In this document: piece by piece, positions 1 to 6,649 of the stretch
Layout: every line of letters starts with the position of its first letter
Numbering within the stretch: position 1 is the first letter of the stretch
NCBI GenBank assembly: GCA_027001345.1
Contig: JALTMS010000067.1
Location: forward strand, 471 to 8,070
Source: Acidobacteriota bacterium
Lineage (GTDB): Bacteria > Acidobacteriota > Polarisedimenticolia > J045
Length of the DNA: 7,600 nt
Direction of reading: 5' to 3'
Translations under genes and position numbers: made by a program
Notes under the pieces: generated by a model
The model's input: the letters and a program-made list of their open reading frames with translations, nothing else
Database searches by the model: none
Told to the model about the DNA's origin: nothing

Positions 1-610
1 GGTGATCTCCCTGCGCCTCCATCGCCTCGCGGTCGGGCTCGATGAAAATCTGCTTTTCTTCCACCCCTTCGAGATCCACCTGGGCCACGCCGGCGACACG
101 CTCGAGGGGCGCGACGATGCGCCGGCTCAGCAACCAGTGGGGATCGTCGAGATCGGCGGGCAACTTGATGCCGATGCTCATCACCGGCCGGTTGTTGGGA
201 TTGTGGCGGCGGATGAAGACCCGTTCGATGTCGTCGGGCCAGACGGTCGCCCGCAGCCGCTCGACCCGATCGGCCACTTCGTTGTAGGTCTCCTCCATGT
301 CGACCCAGTTGGCGAACTGCACCCAGCACATGGCCGAGTCGTTCGTCGCCCGGCAGGAGATCTCGTCCAGGCCACGAACGGTGTAGAAGGCGTCTTCCAG
401 GGGCCGGAGAATGTTCTCTTCGACTTCCGTGGGGTTGGCACCGGGGTAGGGCACACGGACCATCATGAAGGCCGGGTCGTAGCCCGAGGGGGTGAGCTGC
501 ACGGGCAGCTTGAATAGGGAAACACCCCCCAGCAGCAGCAACGCCAGCAGGATCATCAGCACCGTGACCGGGCGATTGATGGAAAGGCGCGGCAGCAGCG
601 AAGAACTCAC
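1..610 (-). CDS. Second RND-family efflux permease, N-terminal part (runs off the left edge)
   Basis: Inner-membrane RND (AcrB/HAE1-like) permease, expected to be a proton-driven antiporter working with a periplasmic adaptor. 203 codons are visible, starting at GTG 610-608. GGGAGG lies 7 bases upstream, and no alternative start in this frame has a comparable ribosome binding site. Residues 10-15 (SINRPV) are the usual RND N-terminal motif before TM1 (about 16-34). The periplasmic porter domain follows, with the family signature PGANPTEVEENILRPLE at 56-72 and then PN1-type sequence to the edge (HNPNNRPVMSIGIKL, 136-150; VAPLERVAGVAQVDLEG, 166-182). A complete gene would be about 1030-1050 residues. 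It is on the same strand as the upstream permease with 92 bases between them, so it is probably the third gene of the operon. It differs clearly from the first permease and is not a recent duplicate. Substrate is unknown. RND assignment is secure; the rest of the gene is unseen. Confidence 0.93.
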   Translation of the reverse strand, partial: MSSSLLPRLSINRPVTVLMILLALLLLGGVSLFKLPVQLTPSGYDPAFMMVRVPYPGANPTEVEENILRPLEDAFYTVRGLDEISCRATNDSAMCWVQFANWVDMEETYNEVADRVERLRATVWPDDIERVFIRRHNPNNRPVMSIGIKLPADLDDPHWLLSRRIVAPLERVAGVAQVDLEGVEEKQIFIEPDREAMEAQGDH

Positions 611-617
611 GAAAAGG

Positions 618-623
618 CCTCCC
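618..623 (-). promoter_or_regulatory. Ribosome binding site of the second RND permease
   Basis: The minus strand reads GGGAGG with a 7-base spacer to GTG 610-608. This site decides the start of the partial permease gene. The 92-base gap (611-702) after the first permease holds only a short palindrome (TCCGGCCGGA, about 679-688) and no hairpin followed by a U-run, so read-through from the first permease is expected. Confidence 0.7.
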
Positions 624-702
624 GACCGGGCGAACCGCTTCCCGGAGCGCTTCCCAGTCTACCCATCCCGCTCCAATCCGGCCGGAGTCCGAGGACGGCG
701 GC

Positions 703-3700
703 TCAGCGGTCGGCCCCCCGGACGGACTCCAGCGCGGCGTAGGCGGTGGGAATCACCACCAGGGTCAGTACAGTGCTCGACAGCAGTCCGGCGATCACCG
801 TCACGGCCATCGGCATGCGAATCTCGGCGCCGTCTCCCAGGCCCAGGGCCATCGGCAGCAGCCCCAGCACGGTGGTGGCGGTGGTCATCAGGATCGGCCG
901 CAGGCGCACGGCGCCGGCCCGCACCACCGCCTCCTCGAGTCCCTCGCCCCGACCGCGCAGGGTATTGACGTAGTCCACCAGCACGATGGCGTTGTTCACC
1001 ACGATCCCCGCCAGCATGATCATGCCCAGGAAGACCACCACCGACAGGGGCACGGCAAGCCAGGAGAGCACCAGCACCACGCCGAGCAGGGCCAGAGGCA
1101 CGGTAATCATGATCAGCAGCGGATGGAGCATCGACTCGAACTGGATCGCCATCACCACGTAGACCAGGAAGATCGACAGGGCCAGCGCCATCCACAGCGA
1201 GCGGGTGCTGCGCTGCATCTCCTGCACCTGGCCCGCCAGGCGCCAGCTCGTGCCCTCGGGCCAGTCCATCGCCGCCAGCCGCTGGCGAATCGCCTCGCTG
1301 GCGCCTCCCAACCCCCCCTCGGCCAGATTGGCGGAAACCAGCGCCACCCGGCGCTGGCCTACCCGGCGAATATCCGCCGGGCCCGCCGCGATGCGAATGT
1401 CGGCCACCGCGGAAAGGGCGATCGGGACGCTCTCGCCCGGGTTGACCACCAGGTTGCGGAGCTGGCGCACGGTGGCCCGGTCGCCCTCTTGCAGCCGCAC
1501 CACCACGTCGATGCGCCGCTCCTTCTTGCGGTATTCGGTGGCGCTCGCCCCCTTGATCTTGGTCCGCACCAGGTCGGCCACCTCCCGTATGTCCAGGCCG
1601 AAGCGCACCAGGGCCCGCCTGTCGTAGGTGATCTGCACTTCCGGCGAGCCCGCCCGGGCGCTGCTCTTGACATCGGCGAGCTGGGGCAGGGTCTCGAGTT
1701 CCCGGCGCACCGACTCACCGAGCAGACGGAGCAGCTCCAGGTCGTAGGCTTCGATCTCCACCTCGATGGGCGTGCGGAAGGTGAAGAGCACCGGCCGTGT
1801 GACCTTGGCCTCCAGATCCGGCAGGCCGGCGAGTTGCTCGCGCAGGTCGGCCACCACCGCCTCCTCGGCCCGAGCCGCGGAGAGCCCCGAGTCGGCGACG
1901 TGCAGGGTCATGCGGGCGGTGTGCTCGCCCTCTTCGGGCGAGCTGTCTCCTTCTTCGGGATCGGCACCCACCTTGAGCAGCACCCGATCGACGCGGGGAT
2001 CGTCCACCGCCCAGCTCTCGAGGGGAGCGACCGCCTCGAGGGTCTGCTCGACGGGAGTCCCCACCGGCAGTGTCAGTTCCAGGGTGAACTCCCGCTGGTG
2101 CACCTCGGGCATCAGCTCCGAGTCCAGCCGCCCCACGCCCCATACCGTCGCCGCCAGGGCCGCAGCCGCCAGCGCCAGCACGGCAGCGCGGTGGCGCAGC
2201 GAGGCACGCAGGACCCGCGGGTAGACCCGCTGCAGACCGCCGAAGAGCAGGTCGAACAGGGCCAGAGCGGGCCAGAGCAGAATCCTGGTCAGCCTCCCGA
2301 ACACCCGTGCCACTCCGGAGGCCAGAGCGGCTACCAGGGCGATGACCCAGGCCAGCATCAGCCATGCCCCTTCCACCACCACCAGCAGAGGATCGGTGAG
2401 CAGACCCACCAGCGCGGCGCCGAGCCGAGCCCCCGGGCCGCCGGGCGCGCGCAGGCGCAGGCCCGCGTTGACCAGCACGGCCAGGGCCGCCGGGACGGCG
2501 AGCACCAGCGACACGTCGCGGAAGCCACTCGGCCAAGGCAGGGAAAGCCGGGAAGCGAGGCGCACCGCCAGCAGACCGAACAGAGCCAGCGGAGGCAGCG
2601 ACGCGAGCGCGACGGCGACCCACCGCGCGGGGCCCCGGAGGCCGGGATCCGACAGTGGCCCCAGCGAGCGGTAACGCAGCACCTCCCGCCCGCGCTCGAG
2701 CCAGCCCGCGGCACGCCTGCCCGCGGCCTGTTCGGCCCGCAGGCCGAAGAGCCAGGCGGTCAGGGCGGGCACCAGGAAGACCGAGACCAGCAGGCTGGCC
2801 AGCAGAGCGAAGACCACGGTCAGCGCCAGGTCACCGAAGACCTGTCCGGCAACCCCTTCGACGAAGACCATCGGGAAGAACACCGCCACGGTGGTCAGGG
2901 TCGAGGCCACCACCGCCGTGCCCACCTCGGAGGTGCCGCGGATCACCGAGCGGCGGATCCCATCGCCCTCTTCGCGGCAGCGGGCGATGGATTCCACCAC
3001 CACGATCCCCGAATCGACCAGCATGCCGATGCCCAGGGCCAGCCCACCGAGGGACATGATGTTCAGCGACACTCCACCCAGGGACATCGGCGCGAAGGTG
3101 GCCGCCACCGAGACCGGAATCGCCAGGGCGATCACGCCGGTGATGTCCGCCCGCCGGAGGAAGAAGAAGAGCACGCAGACCGCCAGCAGACCGCCGAGCA
3201 GGGCGGTACTCTCCACCTCGCGTACCGAAGCTTCGATGAAGGTGCTGCGGTCGGCCACCAGGTCGAGCTGCCAGCCGTCGGGCAGCAGGGCGCGCAGACC
3301 CGGATCGTCGCCCTGACCGTCGATCGCCGCCCGCACCGCCGCGGCCATCGCCACGATGTTGGCGTCGGCTTCCTTCTGGATCTCCAGCTCGATCGCTTCG
3401 CGGCGGTCGAGGCGGGTGATCACCTTGCGGTCGGCCCAACCGGTGCGTACGGTGCCCAGGTCGGCCAGGCGCACGTCGCGGCCTCCCACCTGAGCCACCA
3501 CCAGGTCGGCGATCTCGCCCAGGGAGAGAAACTCGCCGACGGTACGCACCAGGTACTGGGTGTCGCCCTCCTTGATGTCGCCACCGGCCAGGTTGACGTT
3601 CTCCGCACGCAGGCGCTGGGCGACCTGCTGGATCGACAACCCGGTGCGGCGTAGGGCCTCCTCGGAGAGGTCCACCGAGACCTGTTCTTCCAGACCGCCG

Positions 3701-4278
3701 AGTACCCGCACGGCGGCCACGCCGTCGACCAGCTCCAGTCGGCGGCGCAATTCCTGGTCGGCAAAGGTCCTCTGCCGCCGCAGGCCCACCGGTGTGTGGT
3801 CTTCCTCCCGGGTCGAGCTGAGCGCCAGGCGAATGACCGGATCCAGCGCGGGGTCGTAGCGCAGCAGCAGGGGCTTGGTCGCCTCCTCGGGCAACAGCAC
3901 CGTGTCGAGGCGTTCGGTGACCTCCTGCCACGCCTGGTTCATCGGAGTCTCCCAGGTGAACTCCAGGGTCACGTCCGACAGGCCGGCGCGGGAGATACTC
4001 GAGATGCGGGTCAGACCTCCCACCACGCCGAGGGCTTCTTCGAGGGGCCGGGTGAGGTTTTCCTCCACCTCCTGAGGCGCGGCGCCCTCGTACTGGGTAC
4101 GCACCGTCAAGGAGGGGTAGGAGATGTCGGGCATCAGCTCGAGGGGCAACAGCCGGTAGCTGAACAGACCGAAGATCATCACCGCGAGGGTGACCATCAG
4201 GATCGCCACCGGGCGGTTGACCGTGACCTGGAAGAACTCTCCGCTGCCCGCCCGAGGACCGCGCTCGTCGGCACTCAC
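703..4278 (-). CDS. RND-family efflux permease with enlarged TM6-TM7 linker
   Basis: Inner-membrane subunit of a tripartite efflux pump (AcrB/HAE-like). Length is 1191 residues against the usual 1030-1050. NRPVAI at 21-26 precedes TM1 (24-43). The first periplasmic porter/docking domain spans about 44-356 and carries the signature AAPQEVEENLTRPLEEAL (66-83). TM2-TM6 lie at about 357-374, 378-398, 406-430, 455-475 and 481-510. TM7 is at about 698-715, the second periplasmic domain at 716-1027, and TM8-TM12 at about 1028-1180. Both periplasmic loops are of normal size, so the excess length lies between TM6 and TM7 (about 515-672), which holds three or four extra hydrophobic segments. In the proton relay, TM4 reads LVDSGIVVVES: Asp422 is kept but the second Asp of AcrB (D408) is Ser423. 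In TM10 (GIVVNNAIVLVD) Asn1095 stands where AcrB has K940. The TM11 Thr is kept (ILMTT, 1129-1133). The start is GTG, overlapping the adaptor's TGA by 4 bases (GTGA). Substrate cannot be read from sequence; drugs, lipids or metals are all possible. Confidence 0.95.
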   Translation of the reverse strand: MSADERGPRAGSGEFFQVTVNRPVAILMVTLAVMIFGLFSYRLLPLELMPDISYPSLTVRTQYEGAAPQEVEENLTRPLEEALGVVGGLTRISSISRAGLSDVTLEFTWETPMNQAWQEVTERLDTVLLPEEATKPLLLRYDPALDPVIRLALSSTREEDHTPVGLRRQRTFADQELRRRLELVDGVAAVRVLGGLEEQVSVDLSEEALRRTGLSIQQVAQRLRAENVNLAGGDIKEGDTQYLVRTVGEFLSLGEIADLVVAQVGGRDVRLADLGTVRTGWADRKVITRLDRREAIELEIQKEADANIVAMAAAVRAAIDGQGDDPGLRALLPDGWQLDLVADRSTFIEASVREVESTALLGGLLAVCVLFFFLRRADITGVIALAIPVSVAATFAPMSLGGVSLNIMSLGGLALGIGMLVDSGIVVVESIARCREEGDGIRRSVIRGTSEVGTAVVASTLTTVAVFFPMVFVEGVAGQVFGDLALTVVFALLASLLVSVFLVPALTAWLFGLRAEQAAGRRAAGWLERGREVLRYRSLGPLSDPGLRGPARWVAVALASLPPLALFGLLAVRLASRLSLPWPSGFRDVSLVLAVPAALAVLVNAGLRLRAPGGPGARLGAALVGLLTDPLLVVVEGAWLMLAWVIALVAALASGVARVFGRLTRILLWPALALFDLLFGGLQRVYPRVLRASLRHRAAVLALAAAALAATVWGVGRLDSELMPEVHQREFTLELTLPVGTPVEQTLEAVAPLESWAVDDPRVDRVLLKVGADPEEGDSSPEEGEHTARMTLHVADSGLSAARAEEAVVADLREQLAGLPDLEAKVTRPVLFTFRTPIEVEIEAYDLELLRLLGESVRRELETLPQLADVKSSARAGSPEVQITYDRRALVRFGLDIREVADLVRTKIKGASATEYRKKERRIDVVVRLQEGDRATVRQLRNLVVNPGESVPIALSAVADIRIAAGPADIRRVGQRRVALVSANLAEGGLGGASEAIRQRLAAMDWPEGTSWRLAGQVQEMQRSTRSLWMALALSIFLVYVVMAIQFESMLHPLLIMITVPLALLGVVLVLSWLAVPLSVVVFLGMIMLAGIVVNNAIVLVDYVNTLRGRGEGLEEAVVRAGAVRLRPILMTTATTVLGLLPMALGLGDGAEIRMPMAVTVIAGLLSSTVLTLVVIPTAYAALESVRGADR

Positions 4279-4294
4279 GGGGCGGCATCCTCCT
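4275..4294 (-). promoter_or_regulatory. Adaptor-permease stop/start overlap with ribosome binding site
   Basis: AGGAGG at 4294-4289 on the minus strand lies 10 bases before the permease GTG (4278-4276). The bases GTGA (4278-4275) contain both this start and the adaptor's TGA stop. The arrangement suggests translational coupling, so that the adaptor and the permease are made together. An ATG in another frame at 4288-4286 begins an unrelated shadow frame and was not chosen. Confidence 0.75.
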
Positions 4295-5510
4295 CCGTCC
4301 CGGCGGGCGCGAAGGCGATCGGGCGGCCCTGCTCGTCCTCGGCGATCACCTCCGAGCCGTCCTTGAGGGCCGACTGACCGACGAGCACCACCAGCTCACC
4401 CTCGTCGAGACCGGAGACCACCTCCGCCCGCTGTTCGTCCTGGTAGCCGAGGGTGATCGCACGGCGCTCGGCCTTGCCCCCAGCGACGACGAAGATCCCA
4501 GGGCGCTCGTCCTCGTAGACGATCGCTTTCTTCGGAATCACCACCACGTTCTCATGGCGGTCGAGCACCAGCTTGACGTTGGCGAACATGCCGGGGCGCA
4601 GACGGGTCGAGGGCCCCGGATCGATGGTCACCCGCACGGTGCCGGACTGGCTGTCCACCACCGGAGCGATGCGCAGCACGTGGCCCGCGATCTTCGTCCC
4701 GGGCAAGGCCGGCGCCGTCAGCAGGGCCTTCTGCCCGACATGGAGTTCACCGATGTACTTCTCGGGAACGAAGACCGGCGCGACAATCGAGGCGAAATCC
4801 ACCATCCGATAGACCGCGTCGTTCTGCCGTTTGAGCTGGCCGACGCGAATCATTCGCTCGGTGATCGTGCCGGCAATGGGCGAGACGATGCGCGTGCGTT
4901 CGAGTTCGAGGGCCTTCTGCTTCCAGTCGATCTCGGCCTGCTTGAGGTCGAAGCCGAGGCGGGTGAAGTCTTCCTCGGAAACCAGGTCTTCTCGAGCCAG
5001 TTTTTCGGAGCGGGCGTAGTCCGCACGCAGCCGCTCGAGCTGGGTACGGGCCTTCTGCTCAGCGAGTTCCAGCTCCTCGTAAGCCAGTCGGGCGAGCACC
5101 TGCCCGGCCTCGACCTGATCGCCTTCCTCCGCCAACACCTCGACCACCACTCCGGTGGCCTGGCTGACCACCTCGACGCTTTCTTCGGCCTCGAGGGTTG
5201 AGGAGGCCTCGAGAAAGGCTTCCATCGTGTCACGACCGGCTCGGGTCAGAATCACCGGCACGCGGGCAGCCTTGCCCTCGCCGGGAGGGCCACCCCGACC
5301 GGGCCGCCGGCCCGCCATGCCGGGTCGCCCACCGCCCGACCGGCGCCGGGAGCCCTGCTCGGCGGCGGCCTTGCCCGAGGGCTCGCCCGCACTCTCGCCG
5401 CTCCCCGGACAGGCGGCCATCAGCGAAACTAGGACGAATAGCAGAAGAAGTGCCCAGACCCCTTTCCGGCCAAGGAAAACAGCAGTCGGATTGCCAGTCG
5501 AGAGGGGCAC
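4275..5510 (-). CDS. RND efflux periplasmic adaptor (membrane fusion lipoprotein, HlyD/AcrA-like)
   Basis: Periplasmic adaptor that links the RND permease to an outer-membrane channel. 411 residues from GTG 5510-5508. N-terminal hydrophobic segment 18-32 ends in a lipobox (LMAAC, Cys34), so it is probably a lipoprotein. A low-complexity Gly/Arg/Pro-rich linker follows (about 50-80). The first half of the lipoyl domain is at 108-142 (VVEVLAEEGDQVEAGQVLARL is the core), a short helical hairpin at about 145-203, and the second lipoyl half at 205-228 (RTRIVSPIAGTITER). The beta-barrel follows at about 240-315 (RLRPGMFANVKL, 303-314), then the membrane-proximal domain to about 395. The hairpin is short, closer to CusB or MdtA-like adaptors than to long AcrA types. 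The GTG start is preferred because AGGAGG stands 5 bases upstream. ATG 5528 (6 residues longer, GAGGG 7 bases upstream) is the main alternative; TTG 5549 has little support. First gene of the pump operon, divergent from the Rrf2 regulator. Confidence 0.93.
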   Translation of the reverse strand: MPLSTGNPTAVFLGRKGVWALLLLFVLVSLMAACPGSGESAGEPSGKAAAEQGSRRRSGGGRPGMAGRRPGRGGPPGEGKAARVPVILTRAGRDTMEAFLEASSTLEAEESVEVVSQATGVVVEVLAEEGDQVEAGQVLARLAYEELELAEQKARTQLERLRADYARSEKLAREDLVSEEDFTRLGFDLKQAEIDWKQKALELERTRIVSPIAGTITERMIRVGQLKRQNDAVYRMVDFASIVAPVFVPEKYIGELHVGQKALLTAPALPGTKIAGHVLRIAPVVDSQSGTVRVTIDPGPSTRLRPGMFANVKLVLDRHENVVVIPKKAIVYEDERPGIFVVAGGKAERRAITLGYQDEQRAEVVSGLDEGELVVLVGQSALKDGSEVIAEDEQGRPIAFAPAGTEEDAAP

Positions 5511-5515
5511 GCCAG

Positions 5516-5521
5516 CCTCCT
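5516..5521 (-). promoter_or_regulatory. Ribosome binding site of the adaptor gene
   Basis: The minus strand reads AGGAGG, a near-consensus Shine-Dalgarno sequence, 5 bases before GTG 5510-5508. It decides the start, since it would lie inside the coding sequence if ATG 5528 were used. Confidence 0.65.
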
Positions 5522-5528
5522 GATGCAT

Positions 5529-5544
5529 CCCCGCACCCTCGGGG
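5529..5544 (-). other. Small GC hairpin in the adaptor mRNA leader
   Basis: CCCCG (5544-5540) pairs with CGGGG (5533-5529) around a 6-base loop that contains GGGTG. If it folds in the RNA, it would hide the GAGGG that could serve the ATG at 5528 and leave the AGGAGG of the GTG start free. It is short and could be chance in GC-rich DNA. Confidence 0.35.
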
Positions 5545-5555
5545 AACAAACGTGC

Positions 5556-5641
5556 CTTACTCTACTCTGCCCCTCGACTCCCTGCCCCCCGCTGATCCCG
5601 TCTCGAGTACCGGTGGCACAGAAGGGGCAGAGAGCGGTAAG
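5556..5641. promoter_or_regulatory. Interrupted inverted repeat in the divergent promoter region (candidate operator)
   Basis: The left arm reads CTTAC, four bases, CTCTGCCCCT (5556-5574). The right arm is its reverse complement: AGGGGCAGAG, four bases, GTAAG (5623-5641). Fifteen of 19 positions match; all four mismatches fall in the equal-length spacers, and 48 bases separate the arms. The arms lie between the adaptor gene and the Rrf2 gene, where a regulator of both would bind. A further CTGCCCC lies at 5582-5588, 15 bases from the copy in the left arm. No convincing -35/-10 pair was found on either strand of the 168-base gap. Binding by the neighbouring Rrf2 protein is inference. Confidence 0.5.
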
Positions 5642-5678
5642 TTCTCGGTCGGGTGGTGGTGGAACCGAGGTGTCTGCG

Positions 5679-6224
5679 ATGGGTTTGAGACTGACGACGA
5701 CGGCGGATTACGCGCTCCGCGCAATGATCCACATGGCCTTTCTGCCGGCCGAGGAACCCGCGCTCAAGGATTCTGTCGCCAAGGCCTGCCACGTCCCCTC
5801 AAGCTTCATGGCCAAGATCCTCAGGCGGCTGGTGCGGGCGGGCCTGCTCTCTTCGACCCGCGGCGCGAAGGGTGGTTTCCGCCTGGCCCGCCCGGCCGCG
5901 GAGATCAGCGTGCTCGACGTGGTGACCGCCATCGAAGGACCTCTCGCCGTCGCACCCTGCTCGTCGTGTCCGTGCGACTGCCCCTGGTGCGGAGCCTGCC
6001 CGGCGGACGAGGTGTGGCGCGAAGCTCAGGCCAGGGTCGAAGAAGTCTTGCGTCGGCGTACTCTCGGCGACATGGTCAACAACCCCCGACCGGGTGTTCG
6101 CCATCTCGGTGAGCGGATCTACGAAGTTTCCAACGGCGAATGCAAGTGGGTCGGCAGCGGCCTGGCGCCGGATCCTTCCGAGGCCTTCTCCTGCCCGACA
6201 CCCGAACCCGCCGACGAGAATTAA
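5679..6224 (+). CDS. Rrf2-family transcription regulator with a cysteine-dense segment
   Basis: DNA-binding regulator of the Rrf2 family (relatives IscR, NsrR, RirA sense Fe-S status, nitric oxide or iron). 181 residues from ATG 5679, with GAGG 8 bases upstream; the frame stays open back to 5523 but that part is non-coding leader. MGLRLTTTADYALRAMIHMA (1-20) is the typical Rrf2 N-terminus. The helix-turn-helix and recognition region lie at about 28-59 (VPSSFMAKILRRLVRAGLLS), with the wing RGAKGGFRLARP at 61-72 and the signalling helix at about 76-88. Family cluster ligands normally number three cysteines near residues 91-105. Here six cysteines fall at 94, 97, 99, 101, 104 and 107, with further ones at 37, 155 and 172. 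The C-terminal tail (about 150-181) is longer than in many relatives. It is divergent from the pump operon and so a likely regulator of it and of itself. Whether it binds 2Fe-2S, 4Fe-4S or zinc is not known. Confidence 0.92.
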   Translation: MGLRLTTTADYALRAMIHMAFLPAEEPALKDSVAKACHVPSSFMAKILRRLVRAGLLSSTRGAKGGFRLARPAAEISVLDVVTAIEGPLAVAPCSSCPCDCPWCGACPADEVWREAQARVEEVLRRRTLGDMVNNPRPGVRHLGERIYEVSNGECKWVGSGLAPDPSEAFSCPTPEPADEN

Positions 6225-6649
6225 CCCTCGGCACGCCAGCGTCGCGGAATGATCACTCCGCCGAAACCCAGTGCCAGCAGACCGCCGATGATGAAGCGTG
6301 CGAAGAACCACAGGGTCTGAACCTGCAAGGGATTCTCGCCGGCCGTCTTGTCCACCGGTAGCAGGTTCAGGGAAGGCTCTTCCTGTGGATGGATGATCCG
6401 GTCCGAGTCGACGAAAAGGACGCGCACGTCCTGACTGAGGGGATTGCCGTAGATCTCTGCAACAGGGTCGCCAGGGCCGTGGAGCACGCGATTGAGCTCG
6501 ATGGTGGCGCTATCGTAGGGCGAGACGATCAGCACTTCCCGACCGGCAAGGCGATCGAGGGCACCGGCCATCAGGAAGGTCGCGGCAGCGCCCCCGAAAC
6601 CGACGACGAAAGCCAGCATGCGGAGATGTTTCTTGATCGGCGTGAACAT
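6221..6649 (-). CDS. Hypothetical small membrane protein with two TM segments
   Basis: Family not recognised. 142 residues from ATG 6649-6647, with AAGGAG 7 bases upstream. A short basic N-terminus (KKHLR, 6-10) precedes a hydrophobic segment at about 11-31. A mostly polar region of about 80 residues follows (33-111), containing VLIVSPYDSATIELNRVL at 39-56 and RVLFVDSDRIIHP at 76-88. A second TM segment at about 113-134 ends in a basic tail (PRRWR, 135-139). By the positive-inside rule both ends are cytoplasmic and the middle is periplasmic. There is no cysteine and no recognisable catalytic or haem motif. It lies 148 bases downstream of the YceI gene on the same strand, so the two may be co-transcribed. 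Its TAA stop overlaps that of the Rrf2 gene in a shared TTAA (6221-6224). The ribosome binding site, membrane topology and clean frame support a real gene; function is unknown. Confidence 0.8.
   Translation of the reverse strand: MFTPIKKHLRMLAFVVGFGGAAATFLMAGALDRLAGREVLIVSPYDSATIELNRVLHGPGDPVAEIYGNPLSQDVRVLFVDSDRIIHPQEEPSLNLLPVDKTAGENPLQVQTLWFFARFIIGGLLALGFGGVIIPRRWRAEG

Noticed and set aside
2265..2330. Three copies of GGCCAGAGC within a short distance
   Set aside because: The copies lie inside the coding sequence of the hydrophobic block, where repeated Ala/Leu codons produce such repeats; there is no regular array.
1123..3654. Very long open frame on the plus strand, opposite the large RND permease
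   Set aside because: High-GC genes often leave an open antisense frame. The predicted protein is rich in His, Gln, Arg and Gly with no recognisable domain, and the minus-strand frame encodes an unmistakable RND permease.
2831..4288. Long minus-strand frame overlapping the start of the RND gene, with an ATG near the ribosome binding site
   Set aside because: Its product is Gly/Arg/Pro-rich shadow sequence. The GTG frame beside it carries the conserved RND motifs.
5523..5678. Upstream extension of the Rrf2 frame
   Set aside because: The extension does not resemble Rrf2 proteins. The family N-terminus begins at the ATG at 5679, which has its own GAGG site, and the extension would cover the divergent control region.
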